Notes: generated by a model not told the origin, from the sequence alone. A DNA stretch of 64,000 nt from Roridomyces roridus (GCA_029378245.1 JARKIF010000014.1:496001-560000); one strand, 5' to 3'; shown: positions 1 to 13,523, counted from the stretch's first letter. Program-made: numbers and translations.

Positions 1-363
1 ATTAGGCTTCAAGAGTCAAAAAGATACGTGTAAACCTCAATCTTCCGATCAAGGCCGAGCAGATGGCCGAGTCCAGCGATGTGCTCAAGGCGGTCGACGA
101 GGACCGCAAGTATGTCATTCAGGCGACCATCGTTCGGTTTGTACACATCACTCGTCCTCTTCTCCCGGCTCACACCCCGCAGAATCATGAAAGCTCGTAA
201 GACGATGAAGAACCAAGCACTATCCAAGAGGTCATTTCAGCAAATCTCTCAACGCTTCGCGCCCAAGATCCCGGACATCAAGAAGGCGATTGAGACGCTC
301 CTCGAGAAAGAGTACATTGAGCGTGTGGACGGGAGCAAGGATACGTTTGCATATGTCGCCTAA
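1..363 (+). pseudogene. Decayed duplicate of the cullin C-terminal region (window-edge fragment)
   Basis: The fragment encodes the cullin winged-helix/NEDD8-acceptor end, with motifs such as [27 protein letters not shown] and a terminal [14 protein letters not shown]. The intact counterpart is the minus-strand gene ending at 5181. Relative to that gene, a base is lost near 213 and one is gained near 231, so the segment between them is read out of frame (SKRSFQ in place of IQEVIS). Another indel lies near 14-18. The 47-nt GTTTGT...CCGCAG intron upstream of IMKARK is kept. The rest of this copy, if any, is outside the window. It is most likely non-functional, although raw sequence error cannot be excluded. 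Confidence 0.8.
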
Positions 364-960
364 ACCCTCTCGCGTTTTCTTGGTGGGCTTAGAGTAGAGA
401 TTAGCCCATACGCTCCCGCTTTGTTTCCGCTGTGTAATTTACTTACCTACTTAGCTACATACTCTCTCGCATACTGCAGTCATTCAATTTTGTTCAAGAG
501 CACCGACTCTGCTGTGAGCCCAGTTGTTGTATGGCGCGATGAGGAGGAGGGAAAGACGGCAAGTAATATCCCGTAACCCGTTACAGTCTCTTCAATCCTT
601 ACTGTGAGGGTCCTTGATCTCATTACTGGTGATGTCGCGCAACATCTGCTGCAGCCGAGGCTGCCACATTTGCCTTGCGGAGAGGTTTCTGTCTGAGCAG
701 CCTCGTCGAATTAGAGAACAGGCGTTCTGATCAAACATTGATTCCATCATTAATTTCGATCCTGCTCTTCCTCATCATGCTCCACATCCTCCTGGCTCCT
801 CTAAACAGTCTTCAGCCAGCAAAGGCAGTGCATTTCGAACACCATTGGCTTGAAACCTCCGGTCCTTCGCCTGCTTATCAAAGATGATTCCACCGTCACT
901 TCGATCCTGCTCTCCCTACTTCCCTCATCCTCCTGGCTCCTCTGAACGGCCTCTAGTAAC

Positions 961-1012
961 GCCGGCGTGGCTCAATGGTAGAGTGTCTTGAAAACCCTCG
1001 GCTTGAAACCCG
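961..1012 (+). pseudogene. Truncated tRNA-Arg-like sequence
   Basis: The first 23 bases are identical to the 5' half (acceptor strand, D arm, A box) of the tRNA-Arg genes at 4034-4121 and 4350-4434. The anticodon stem-loop is then replaced by unrelated sequence, with only a weak B-box-like GGCTTGAAACC remaining. No 3' acceptor strand can be folded. The mirrored copy ends at 4582 on the minus strand. Confidence 0.7.
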
Positions 1013-1102
1013 TTCCTTCACCTGCTTATCAAAGATGATTCCACCGTCATTTCGATGTCCTCCCCCTACTTCCTCGTGGCTCCTCTGAACGTCTCCAGTA
1101 AG

Positions 1103-1150
1103 GCCGGCGTGGCTCAATGGTAGAGCGTCTCGAAAACCATTAGACTGAGA
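1103..1150 (+). pseudogene. Truncated tRNA-Arg-like sequence at the arm boundary
   Basis: It starts with the same acceptor/D-arm bases as the functional tRNA genes and matches 4434-4406 through the first anticodon-stem bases. It then diverges into a unit-type tail (GAAAACCATTAGACTGAGACC). The mirrored locus in the right arm is a complete tRNA gene (4350-4434), so one arm has lost or replaced the tRNA 3' half. Confidence 0.7.
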
Positions 1151-4030
1151 CCGCCGTGCGTGCTTTAAGTCTTTGTCCAACCTCGATTGTATTGTCGCGT
1201 CAAGAAATACCAAAGTTCACAACTGGAACTGGGGCGGTCTGGGACTCTGCGATGTAATAACAAACACGCAGCACGGCAGTACGAAGCAGCTCCAGCCTGG
1301 CCTGCCGCCATTGAATCTCGAAGTTCACGGCCATTTGCGCGTGTTGCAGACACGCGCTACTGGATCAAAGTCTGGGTGAGATGGCCACGCTCTCGAACTC
1401 CGGGAACGAACGGAAAGGATACCAATACAGCTGAACGGGATTCCGTCTCGCAGTCAAGTTGGACCAAATGGGGACCACGCAGACATTCGCGGCAAGGCGG
1501 CCATTGACGCATGTCGGCCTACAAAAGTGTCTGAGAGGAAGAATTGTCAAAACGCTTTGAATTATGGCCTTCCTGGCATACATTAACTCTCTCAGCGCTA
1601 CGATTTGAACATGATACTCGCCATTCTCGTCACTGCTGTGGTGCTCGCGAGTCGCGTCTTGCGTGACTGCGATGTTCCTCATGCCCTGTAAAAACTGAAG
1701 GCCAGGCCCTTTTTAGGCACTTTCCCATCTCTTTTTTTCTTCGCCCAGGTTTCTCTCAAGTAAATTCGGCTATACAGGCTTCAACTAGACTGATTGCGAC
1801 GAAGCCAACGCCGCGGGCCGCGCTAGAACAGCTCAGTCGCCCGGGCGCGCTCGACTTTACGTCTACACCCAAAACACACCCGAGGGGAGAATCTGCTCGC
1901 AGCCAACAATAGCCAATGCCAGACTCACGGCGAAGCAAGGTGCTGCCTGAAGGCTTGTCGGGACGAATAAACATATGGTGAACATGAAGTCAAATCGGTC
2001 GCATCGAAGACTATACGTATTTATCGTAGCCCAATAATATGGCTCTGCCAGAGTGAGTGTATGGGAGCGTCGGATCTGATTGTTTGGGTCCTTGGCCCAA
2101 ATTTTGAGCGTTCTTCAAGTCCAGCAAGCCTTCGGACCCAATGGCAAGCACCTAGTGGAGAATGGGTGCGTACGGTGAAGATGAGCGGGAAAGGACGCAC
2201 CAGTCGGCCTCGCGGTGAATAAAAGCATAGGCAACTAGTCGGACACACCGATCCTTTTGTTCATTGGAAGGCCTCCACGACCGCGGCTGTGTGTCGGTAA
2301 AGTCTCACCATCACCCTCCACCATCCCATGCCACTTGAGAATTCAAGATGCTTTACCTTGCGCGCATTTTCATGGACGCGACCGCGACATGAATTCAACT
2401 TTGACCATTACAGGGCCGGTGAAGCTCCCCAAAGGATTGTCTCGAAAAGTGACTTTTTCAGACGAAACTTGGGTGATTTCCTTGGCTCAGAAGTGGCTTC
2501 TTGAGGTCAAAATTCGACAATCCCTTGGTCTGTTTGAGCGAAGAATCTGGATGGCAACTAACTGCATAATTCTGGAGCGCTCTCAAAAATACTTCACTCA
2601 CACTTTGACAGCTCTCCCGCAACCCTCACGTCACACCGGGTACACGCCACTCTCTCACCTCCGCTGCTCCCATTCTGCCGCTCCCGCCGTTCGGCCGCTT
2701 CAACGCAAGTTACGCAACGCCGCTTCGCCCGTCTCACAGTTACTAGTGGATCCGAGATCGTAGATAATGATGTGATTGTATTTTTTGTTTGAATCAATCC
2801 ACATTACATGGCATTGGATCAATTGGGGATTGGGTAGTACTAGCCAGGAGAACATGAGCATTGCGCGGCGAGGCAAGGCAAAGGGATGCATGTGTTGGCC
2901 GTGATGGCAGCCGCAGCGGCACATCACCGCAGCACAGCCATCAAATCGTCGGTGCCACGGTTATCCCAACTCCCGAATTTTGTGGCCGACGCGCCGTTTG
3001 TTGACCGAGTACGTTAGCGGTACACTTGTTTGGACACGAATTCGCAGCTTGGAGATCTAGAGAAGCCGGCCAAAGAAGAACAGCAGATATAATCGGAGGT
3101 CATCGCATTAATTGATCTCGCAAAAGTATTGAGCCATTGAACAAACCAGATGAACGCTCGAGTTCAGAGGAGCCTACCAACGATGTGACCTTGTCTATTT
3201 TCAATTTTTTGTCTGGACAGTTTGAATCAATTTGAATTGGACATAAAGGAGTCTCCCAGTATGTGCAGCGCAGGGCAACGAACGGCCACCAGAGGAAGCA
3301 GAAGACTGCGTTGAGAAGCTCTGATGTCCGACTCCAATGTCCAAAATCTGAGCACTGGGATTGCAAGACTTGGATTTGCTACTTTGGAAGTAAGACTCGG
3401 GGCGAGCGTGAGCGAGCTGTGCGATCAGGGAGGGGGCGCGAAGCGCCCTGGGAGCGGTGACGCGTAGATATGCCAAGGTGGGTGGAAGGGCGGGGTCTAT
3501 GTAGACACCGGGAGCTGCACCTTGGGAGCAGCTGGCGCGGTAAGAACAGCAGAAGACAGTTGATTGAATTGAACTTGGAAAAGGCAAGGTATTGATTCAA
3601 AGCTATAGAAGCCATGAGACGGCGGCGGAAGCACTGGGCTTCCACAGGAGGCAGGAAACACTCGGCTTTCACAAGAGCGCAGGAAGGAAACACATGAACT
3701 CGAAGAACTTAGTTGCAATGTATTGTCTGCCAGGCAGAAGATCGGTGACTCCATCCATGGCTTGGTCGAGCGTGTGATTCTTCAGCTTCCGCTAAGCGAG
3801 TCGTTGGAAGCTTGTAAAGGGGCTCAGCGACGCTGAGTTTGCTTGCACCAGGTGGAAGACTAAGCAGCGGAATTGCCGAACCTGGAGGGGGGGGAGAACT
3901 CAGGAGAACGCGGACGAAGTGAACCTGGTGACAAGTTTGGTGGATAGGGGCATCGTGCGTGATGATTGATCACGATCAAAAGATTAAAAAAAAGAACTTC
4001 CTCAGTCGACGGAAACTGAAGGACCCCTGC
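1151..4030. other. 2.9-kb spacer with no recognisable gene
   Basis: Open frames here are short (up to 168 codons at 2257-2763), overlap in all frames, lack family motifs and show no convincing intron-exon continuation. I see no terminal repeats, transposase or RT motifs. A GC-rich stretch at about 3380-3560, followed by a region reading on the minus strand like a decayed LTR, is suggestive of transposon debris, but no paired copy exists in the window. Confidence 0.6.
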
Positions 4031-4034
4031 AAAA
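4031..4034 (-). terminator. Pol III T-run after tRNA-Arg 1
   Basis: A run of five A on the plus strand (4031-4035) gives TTTTT at the 3' end of the minus-strand tRNA, the usual RNA polymerase III stop signal. Confidence 0.7.
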
Positions 4035-4121
4035 ACCGACAGTGGGACTCGAACCCACAACCTTCGCCTGGAGTATATTCCAGATTAGGAAAGCGATGCT
4101 CTGCCATTGAGCCACGCCGGC
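4034..4121 (-). tRNA. tRNA-Arg(CCT) with 16-nt intron
   Basis: The gene folds as a cloverleaf. Acceptor strand GCCGGCG pairs with TGTCGGT with three G-U pairs. The D arm is GCTC/GAGC, the anticodon stem TCGCT/GGCGA, and the T arm GTGGG-TTCGAGT-CCCAC. The loop is TTCCTA + 16-nt intron + A, which places anticodon CCT with the intron after position 37, the standard eukaryotic site. The intron can pair with the anticodon (TCC/GGA). A box TGGCTCAATGG and B box GGTTCGAGTCC are both present. The mature length is 72 nt. The discriminator base is U, which is unusual. Confidence 0.9.
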
Positions 4122-4346
4122 ACTCGGGCGGCCGATGCCTGTTACACCCTGTAGCTGGAATGTTACGATGCATTGTGGATCGGAGACTCCGTGGCTTGAT
4201 GCACAGGACCAATGCAGGGTTCGCTGGACGCTGTTGAACGATAGGTAGTGTGTGTCTTCCCTGACATGTAGTAGTCTCCAAATGTGCGGTTGGGTCAAGT
4301 GATCCAAAGACAGAAAAACAATGGGCTGGACTTGAGGGAGGACGGC

Positions 4347-4350
4347 AAAA
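4347..4350 (-). terminator. Pol III T-run after tRNA-Arg 2
   Basis: Five A on the plus strand at 4347-4351 give TTTTT at the 3' end of the second minus-strand tRNA. Confidence 0.7.
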
Positions 4351-4405
4351 ACCAACAGTGGGACTCGAACCCACAACCTTCTCCTGGAGTTTCCTAATTA
4401 GGAAA

Positions 4406-4434
<29 letters not shown>
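4350..4434 (-). tRNA. tRNA-Arg(CCT) with 13-nt intron
   Basis: Same architecture as the gene at 4034-4121. The acceptor pairing is GCCGGCG/TGTTGGT (four G-U pairs), the anticodon stem TCTCT/GGAGA, anticodon CCT, a 13-nt intron after position 37, and T arm GTGGG/CCCAC. Mature length is 72 nt and the discriminator is U. Its 5' end lies inside the right inverted-repeat arm. The gene is complete here, while the left-arm counterpart is cut in the anticodon stem. Confidence 0.9.
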
Positions 4435-8116
<3,682 letters not shown>

Positions 8117-8134
8117 GATGGAGAGAGTCAAGAG

Positions 8135-8297
8135 AAGCACGGATCCACTCGCGAGGCACGAGCCGTGGATGTAGTGTTTCTTGCAGGAGGCCGGCACGAG
8201 CGCGGCAGCGACCAAACAAAGCATTCGCGTGTTGGTCGCGACTACACCGACTCGGCGCTCGTGTTCTCCAGCTGCATAGCAAGATTTAGTTTTTCGT
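8135..8297 (+). repeat. Split direct repeat A1 of the Ngaro element
   Basis: It starts AAGCACGGATCC and ends TAGTTTTTCGT, identical over 163 bp to 13524-13686. The left end is the element's outer boundary next to the cullin 5' end. On the minus strand it is open in frame with the cullin start codon. Confidence 0.92.
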
Positions 8298-8316
8298 TCC
8301 CTCAACATACACGGAA

Positions 8317-10478
8317 ATGGCAGAGACACCAGCGCGAGCCGCCAAGACGCTAGCGACGACCAAAATCACCCAGCAAAGCAGACTCATGAACCAGCGTATA
8401 CCCGCCGCAGCCACGGCTCGCCGGCCGAGAGGGACCCCCCGCGGAGGGAAGGCTCAAACGGGACGGACACCCGCTCCGTCGGTGGCCAGAGGTGGCGGGA
8501 CAGAGACAATAGCGGAAGAAGAGGAGGATGACGAGGAAGACGAAGAGGAGGAAGAGGAAGACAGGCAGCCAGCGAGCGAGACGAGCAACCACCCGTCCCA
8601 ACAACAGGCCCTACAGTCGGACAGCGACATGGAGGAAACAGGACCGAGGCAGGGCGACGCTCAATCGTCCCCGATGACACAACCCAGCATTGCGGCATCC
8701 TCCCCGCTTGCCGACTCTACTCGGAAAGCCAAGGGACGACAGAGGGCCAGGTCGCGATCGGCTGCTGGGACGACCACACCCGGCACTGCTAGCACCAGGA
8801 AGAGAACACAGCAACAGCGGACTCCCGGCCAGAATGCCACACCACAACGACTGCCCAAGAAACCACGCAAGAGTGTACCACTTCCAGCTCTCTCGCTGCA
8901 CGACGCAGACGCGGCGATCGCTTCGGCATCGGCAGGCACAAACCACGGCCGTCGCGTCGCGTTCAGCGCCAACATGGCCGCCCAAGAAGAGTTTCCCCCG
9001 CTATCCCCAACCTCGTCGCGAGCGATACGCCCACCCACAGGCGTCTGGGCGCAAGACTCCCCGATGAACGACATTCGGAGCACTCACGACGACGGCGAGG
9101 AGCGCGTCACGCTCACGAAGTCGCAGCTGGAGCAGTTGATCAGCTCAGCGACAACAACGGCCATGCAAAACCTAATGAAACAACAAGGTAAGCCCGAACT
9201 TCCTCCTCTACGCCCCGTATCATGCGGCAGACCCGAGCGTCGGATCTCGCACCACTGCCTACGCATTCCCTACGCAATCTTTACGCATTCCGCATTCCAT
9301 ACGCATTCCCACGCATTCCATACGCATTCCAATAAAGCCATTACCACCGCATTCCCTCGTCGCGGCCCGCATTCCCGCAGAGACTGACTAAGATGTAAGC
9401 AGGCATGCAGACCAGTGCCAACGCCCCGCGCGCCAATTACTACCTCCACCCCCTTCCACCCATGACTGGTGCACGAGCAGCAAAACCACCGAACGAGAGG
9501 CAGAGCACGCTGTGGGCGGGTACGGCTGTCCCCAGCGACGACCCGACGAGGAAGGTCCTTCTACCGGCCTTCTCATTGGTCGTCCCGAACGCATTCCGTA
9601 AGAATGCTGAGGAGGGCCTGCGAAAGATGTTTTGGCTGTCAGAACTAACACCAGACAAATGCCGGCAGGCGGCGGAGAGGACGGGAAAAGAGGAGAGAGG
9701 ATTGTTCATGCGCGATGGGATACTCGTATCCAAGGAACTGCAAAACGACGGGGCTGGTGACGTAGCGCTTACGGCGGTAGATTTCGTCCTCGCCGGCGAT
9801 ACGCTCGTACAAGCTATCGAGGAATACTACATGCCCCGTAGGGACGCGCCCCTCATCGCCCAGCAATTCCGGACACATTTCCAACAGCTGCGGACGCGCC
9901 CGGAGTTCTCGACTCACTTCGGCGCATGCCGTTTGTACCACAATATGGTCGTGCGAGAATGGGTCCGCAACCATTTCGACATATCAGCGTGGCAACCGCA
10001 CAAATGGGAATCAGCTTACCAGCAAGACGTACAGACACGGACGGAAGCCCAAATCCGTGCTATCGGAACCAATACCGCACAAGCCCAGCGCCTGCAAGCG
10101 CCGGGCAAAAGCTCCTTTCGCGATGGCCCATTTCGAGACCAATTTGCACCGAAAAGCCGGAACGACGCATACGGCCCCACTCGCCAACGCCAACCGCCAC
10201 CAACAGCACGCGCCGACAACCGGTGCATGTATTGCGCAGGGACGGATCATGCAAGCAGGCAGTGCCAGGCACAAGACGGGAAGTGGTGCATCCGCGGAGG
10301 CGCTAAAGGCGGCTTTACTCCCCCAGTCCACGGCATTCGACCGTGCTTCCGTTATAACTCCAATGAAGGTTGCAGCAGTGGGCCATGTAAATTCAACCAC
10401 TTCTGCACCCTCTGTGGCGCCGGAGCTCCCGGTTACGCGTCTCCTGCTCATTCTTCGCAACACTGCCCGTCGTTCTGA
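8317..10478 (+). CDS. Ngaro gag-like protein with zinc fingers (two exons or two ORFs)
   Basis: Two open segments, 8317-9187 and 9403-10478, join in phase across a GT...AG block at 9188-9402 to give about 648 residues. The first part is low complexity: Ala/Pro/Arg/Ser-rich, with an acidic run of Glu/Asp near residues 68-86. The second part ends in a CX2CX4HX4C zinc knuckle (CMYCAGTDHASRQC) followed by a CX8CX4CX3H finger (CFRYNSNEGC...). Such fingers suit RNA binding in virus-like particles. Start 8317 is the first ATG after repeat A1. The 3' part overlaps the RT frame by about 420 bp. If the block is not spliced, translation would stop at 9385. Confidence 0.75.
9188..9402 (+). other. Intron-like block inside gag with ACGCATTCC minisatellite
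   Basis: It begins GTAAGC and ends TAAGCAG, with flanking frames compatible only if it is removed (215 nt, not a multiple of three, stop codon near its end). It contains about seven copies of a TACGCATTCC-like unit between 9259 and 9330. Much longer than the usual 45-55 nt host introns here. Confidence 0.6.
9259..9330 (+). repeat. Short tandem repeat, unit about 10 bp (TACGCATTCC)
   Basis: Repeated ACGCATTCC and GCATTCC copies lie head to tail within the gag intron-like block. Further isolated GCATTCC copies follow at about 9349 and 9370. Confidence 0.85.
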
Positions 10479-12138
10479 GCTGTTCCCTATCGTCACGCCC
10501 CTCAAAGCAGACCGGTGGGAACACTGGATTGCCGAGTTGGGCATCAAGGCGGAGTACAGCGATATCCCGGCAGGAATACGTACAGGTTTTGCACACGGCC
10601 TAGACGAAAATCAGCGAACGAGACAGACATATATACCCCGGAATCTCACGTCCGCACTTGAACACCCGGACGTTATCACGAATTACATCTTGAACGAGTG
10701 CCAACTTGGACGCATCTCACCTCCCTTCGATCCAGTATTTCTTGAGAGCTTAATAGGCCCATTTCGATGCTCGCCGGTCGGCTGCCTGCAAAAGGACCCA
10801 CCTCACGGCAAATGGCGCATGTTTAACCACCATTCCTTCCCATACAACAACCCCGCTATACCCTCTGTCAATTCACAGATAGACAAGGATAATTTCTCGT
10901 GTGACTGGGGCTCCTTCGCTCAATGCTACATAATCATCGCCCGTGCACCACGAGGCACAGAAGCCACTGTATTCGACGTTAAGAGCGCATTTCGCATCGT
11001 TCCCACAAAACCTGAAGACCGCCCGCAGCTCATGATTGAGTGGCAGGGCAAAGTCTACTTCGACAATGTCTTCTCGTTCGGAGCGACTAGTGCACCAGGA
11101 GTCTTCGGGAGAATCGCTGATCTACTGGTCAAAATATTCAGATACCTCTCCATCGACGAGATCCTCAAATGGGTCGATGACTTCGTGTTCTTCCGATACC
11201 CAGAGGGCCACGATGCCTTTGGCCGCTTCGTCTACAAGTACGACGAAAGGATCTTCTTCGAGGTCGCAGACGACCTCGGCTGGCCGTGGGAGGAGCACAA
11301 ACACTTCCCGTTCCGGACGTTCTTCGCGTACATCGGCTTTGACTGGAACATCGCCGAGCGTACAGTCTCGCTACCAGAATTGAAGAGGCAGAAGTACCTA
11401 CGGAAGATTTCCCACTGGAACGCGGGGACCAAAGTCTCCAAGACCGAGGCCGAGAACGTGGTCGGCACACTCGAGCACTGCTCCCTTGTCGTCAAGCTCG
11501 GTCGCTCACACCTTGTCACGATCTATCGCCTGTCCGCCTCCTTTGCAAACGCCAGAAACGATTTCGTCAAACATACAATATCGGCAAAGGTGGCGGAGGA
11601 CATCGAGTGGTGGCGCGAGACCCTGAGCCAACCCCATGTAACCCTCCACATCCGGGAACCTCCACCAGCCGACCCGGACGAGATTTACGTTGACGCATCA
11701 ACAAGTTGGGGCATCGGTTTTGTCTTCCGCGGCAAGTGGCTAGCATGGAGTTACAAACCAGGCTGGTTCTCGGCAGGACGGTGCATCGGGTGGGGTGAAA
11801 TGGTAGCCATCGAGTTGGCCCTTCGCACCATCATCGCATCCAACATCCGCAATGCACATTTCAAGCTGCGCTCCGACAACCAAGGTGTCATCGGGGCATT
11901 GGCGGCGGGCAAGTCGTATAACGCTCAGGAAAACGCGATACTGCGAAACATCCTGCGATTATACCAGGAGGCCGAGATCTGGTTCTCCATAGAATGGGTG
12001 GAGTCGGCCAAGAACCTAGCAGACGCCCCTTCCCGCGGGCAGTTCGGAGCGAAGAAGCTACTCTACCCTAACCCACCAAGAATACCAGAGCACTTAACAG
12101 AGTACATTGAGCATTCAGTAAAATACGAAGAACTGTAG
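10057..12138 (+). CDS. Ngaro reverse transcriptase - RNase H
   Basis: The open frame spans 693 codons, but recognisable RT sequence begins only after about 10477, where gag ends. The part before that overlaps gag and looks like shadow sequence. RT landmarks are GKWRMFNHHS, FDVKSAFRIVP (motif A aspartate), FGATSAPGVF and KWVDDFVFF (catalytic VDD). RNase H landmarks are IYVDAS, GEMVAIELAL, RSDNQGVIGAL and NLADAPSRG, supplying the D-E-D-D set. There is no integrase or protease domain. Likely expression is by frameshift or reinitiation: the gag stop TTC-TGA at 10473-10478 would enter this frame by a +1 shift. Confidence 0.9.
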   Translation: MLSEPIPHKPSACKRRAKAPFAMAHFETNLHRKAGTTHTAPLANANRHQQHAPTTGACIAQGRIMQAGSARHKTGSGASAEALKAALLPQSTAFDRASVITPMKVAAVGHVNSTTSAPSVAPELPVTRLLLILRNTARRSELFPIVTPLKADRWEHWIAELGIKAEYSDIPAGIRTGFAHGLDENQRTRQTYIPRNLTSALEHPDVITNYILNECQLGRISPPFDPVFLESLIGPFRCSPVGCLQKDPPHGKWRMFNHHSFPYNNPAIPSVNSQIDKDNFSCDWGSFAQCYIIIARAPRGTEATVFDVKSAFRIVPTKPEDRPQLMIEWQGKVYFDNVFSFGATSAPGVFGRIADLLVKIFRYLSIDEILKWVDDFVFFRYPEGHDAFGRFVYKYDERIFFEVADDLGWPWEEHKHFPFRTFFAYIGFDWNIAERTVSLPELKRQKYLRKISHWNAGTKVSKTEAENVVGTLEHCSLVVKLGRSHLVTIYRLSASFANARNDFVKHTISAKVAEDIEWWRETLSQPHVTLHIREPPPADPDEIYVDASTSWGIGFVFRGKWLAWSYKPGWFSAGRCIGWGEMVAIELALRTIIASNIRNAHFKLRSDNQGVIGALAAGKSYNAQENAILRNILRLYQEAEIWFSIEWVESAKNLADAPSRGQFGAKKLLYPNPPRIPEHLTEYIEHSVKYEEL

Positions 12139-12198
12139 TCCGACTGAGAACCAATTTTAATGTAACTTGCATAATGAAGCGATCAGCACCAACTCCTC

Positions 12199-13305
12199 TT
12201 GACCACAACTACAATGCTCGACATCGAAAACATAGCCAGAGAAGCAGCAAAGAGCACCCTCGCCGACCTTGCCCGCACACGATACGGCGCATTCGCACCA
12301 AAACACAAACCTCGGCCCTCATCGCGACCACGCCTGAACGCACTATCGAACGAGTCCGAAAAGAGGGTACAGAAGGCGATACAAAGTGCATGGGCAGAGT
12401 CGACGCTCAAGAAGTACAACTCGGGCCTAGCCTCCTTCCACCGGTTCTGCGACGCCGAAGGAATAGCACACGAGCTCAGACTCCCAGCAGGCGAGTTCCT
12501 ACTATGCGCGTTCGCAGCTTCGAGAGCCGGCGAGATTTCTGGGGGAACTGCGAGGGGTGCAGTTGCAGCAGTCAAGGCTTGGCACATTACCAACGACGCT
12601 GAATGGAAAGGAGGCATCCGACTACGCTACACCCTCCGCGGAGTCGAACACATGACGCCGGCGTCGTCAAGGAAGAACCCGAGACCGCCGGTGACCGAGC
12701 CCATGCTACTGGCCCTCGACACCCACCTGAACCACAGCAACCCGAAGGACGCAGTGGTATTCGCAGCAGCCTGCTGTGCCTTCTGGGGCCAACTCCGTAT
12801 CGGGGAGATGCTCTCGTCGAACCAGACCACTTTCAAAGCTGGCCACATTCCCCTCGTCTCCGATTTGAAATCGCCTTCGACGAAAGAAGGCTCACGCATC
12901 CTGCACCTCCCGTGGACCAAAACACACCGCGAGAAGGGAGACGACGCCATGCTTTGCCGGCAAAGCTCCCGGTCAGACCCAATCGCAGCCGTCGAGGCCC
13001 ACCTCTCCATAAACACCATTCCCAGCGACGAACCGCTGTTCTCACACACGGACGCGGCGAGCACAATCATCTACCTCACTCGCAAGAAGTTCCTCGACCG
13101 ATGCAACGAGATTTGGTCGAAATTAGGCTTCCCAATCTTCACCGGCCACAGCTTCCGCATCGGCGGGACAACGCAGCTGCTCCTCGCGGGGGTGAACCCC
13201 TCGATCGTGAAAGAGATGGGTCGATGGAAGTCGGACGCCTTCTTGGACTATTGGCGACGGATCGACATTCTAGCACCCTTACACGCAGAATTTTTAGATT
13301 TGTAA
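12199..13305 (+). CDS. Ngaro tyrosine recombinase
   Basis: This 368-residue protein would integrate the circular DNA copy by site-specific recombination. The N-terminal half has a SAM-like helical core-binding region (SAWAESTLKKYNSGLASF). The catalytic half has the first arginine in FWGQLRIGEM, the HxxR box in GHSFRIGGTTQLL, and the nucleophile region GRWKSDAFLDYW with the final Tyr. Start 12199 is the first in-frame ATG, 60 bp after the RT stop. The reading frame is intact, so the element could be autonomous. Confidence 0.92.
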   Translation: MTTTTMLDIENIAREAAKSTLADLARTRYGAFAPKHKPRPSSRPRLNALSNESEKRVQKAIQSAWAESTLKKYNSGLASFHRFCDAEGIAHELRLPAGEFLLCAFAASRAGEISGGTARGAVAAVKAWHITNDAEWKGGIRLRYTLRGVEHMTPASSRKNPRPPVTEPMLLALDTHLNHSNPKDAVVFAAACCAFWGQLRIGEMLSSNQTTFKAGHIPLVSDLKSPSTKEGSRILHLPWTKTHREKGDDAMLCRQSSRSDPIAAVEAHLSINTIPSDEPLFSHTDAASTIIYLTRKKFLDRCNEIWSKLGFPIFTGHSFRIGGTTQLLLAGVNPSIVKEMGRWKSDAFLDYWRRIDILAPLHAEFLDL

Positions 13306-13395
13306 ATACAGACACATGAATGCTAGGTACTACAAGCTGAAGGCTTGGTCGTGGGGTGTCCCGCGTGCCTCGGGGACGCGCCTACAGCTTGTCGA

Positions 13396-13523
13396 TGGGT
13401 CGTCCCAGCGGCACGCGTCCTGACCAGTCGGTTCTGATCGCCGAAGCGAACAAACCGCCCGGATCATCCCACTTCCTGGCAGCACCTTCAGTGCATACGA
13501 GACTAGGCCGACTAAGGCGAGAA
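13396..13523 (+). repeat. Split direct repeat B1 of the Ngaro element
   Basis: It starts TGGGTCGTCCCAGCGG and ends CTAAGGCGAGAA. It matches B2 (13762-13948) except that B2 has an internal 58-bp duplication. It abuts A2 directly. Confidence 0.9.

Larger units (their letters stand above)
1..1131. repeat. Left arm of a large inverted repeat
   Basis: This stretch matches the reverse complement of 4406-5542 over its whole length, with scattered substitutions and small indels. Position 1 pairs with about 5542, so the arm may continue beyond the window start. It holds the 3' end of a cullin gene copy, the roughly 380-bp AT-rich cullin downstream region (364-739), and tandem tRNA-like units. Similarity stops at 1131, inside a tRNA 5' half, just after the bases AGAGCGTCTC. 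The cullin intron is retained in both arms, so the duplication happened at DNA level rather than through spliced mRNA. Nothing in 364-739 looks coding. Confidence 0.9.
740..1150 (+). repeat. Three tandem ~150-bp units with tRNA-like segments
   Basis: Units start with GATTCCA at about 740, 886 and 1037. Each runs through a CCTGGCTCCTCT-like block; units 2 and 3 also carry the tRNA 5' half GCCGGCGTGGCTCAATGG. All have a segment resembling a degenerate B box (GGCTTGAAACC), followed in units 1 and 2 by CTGCTTATCAAAGATGATTC. The mirrored set is at about 4410-4800 in the right arm. They look like decayed copies of a tRNA-gene-containing unit. Confidence 0.75.

Noticed and set aside
1187..1682. Overlapping open frames of 105-106 codons on opposite strands
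   Set aside because: Mutually overlapping and without recognisable domains.
2257..2763. 168-codon open frame in the inverted-repeat spacer
   Set aside because: No family motif, no codon or intron structure like the neighbours, and overlapping open frames on both strands. Treated as chance.
3241..3770. Possible solo LTR of a copia-like element on the minus strand
   Set aside because: The texture is suggestive, but there are no defined TG...CA ends, no target duplication and no second copy in the window.
10057..10476. First 140 codons of the RT frame as real protein
   Set aside because: They overlap the zinc-finger-bearing gag frame and have no RT features; probably a shadow of gag.
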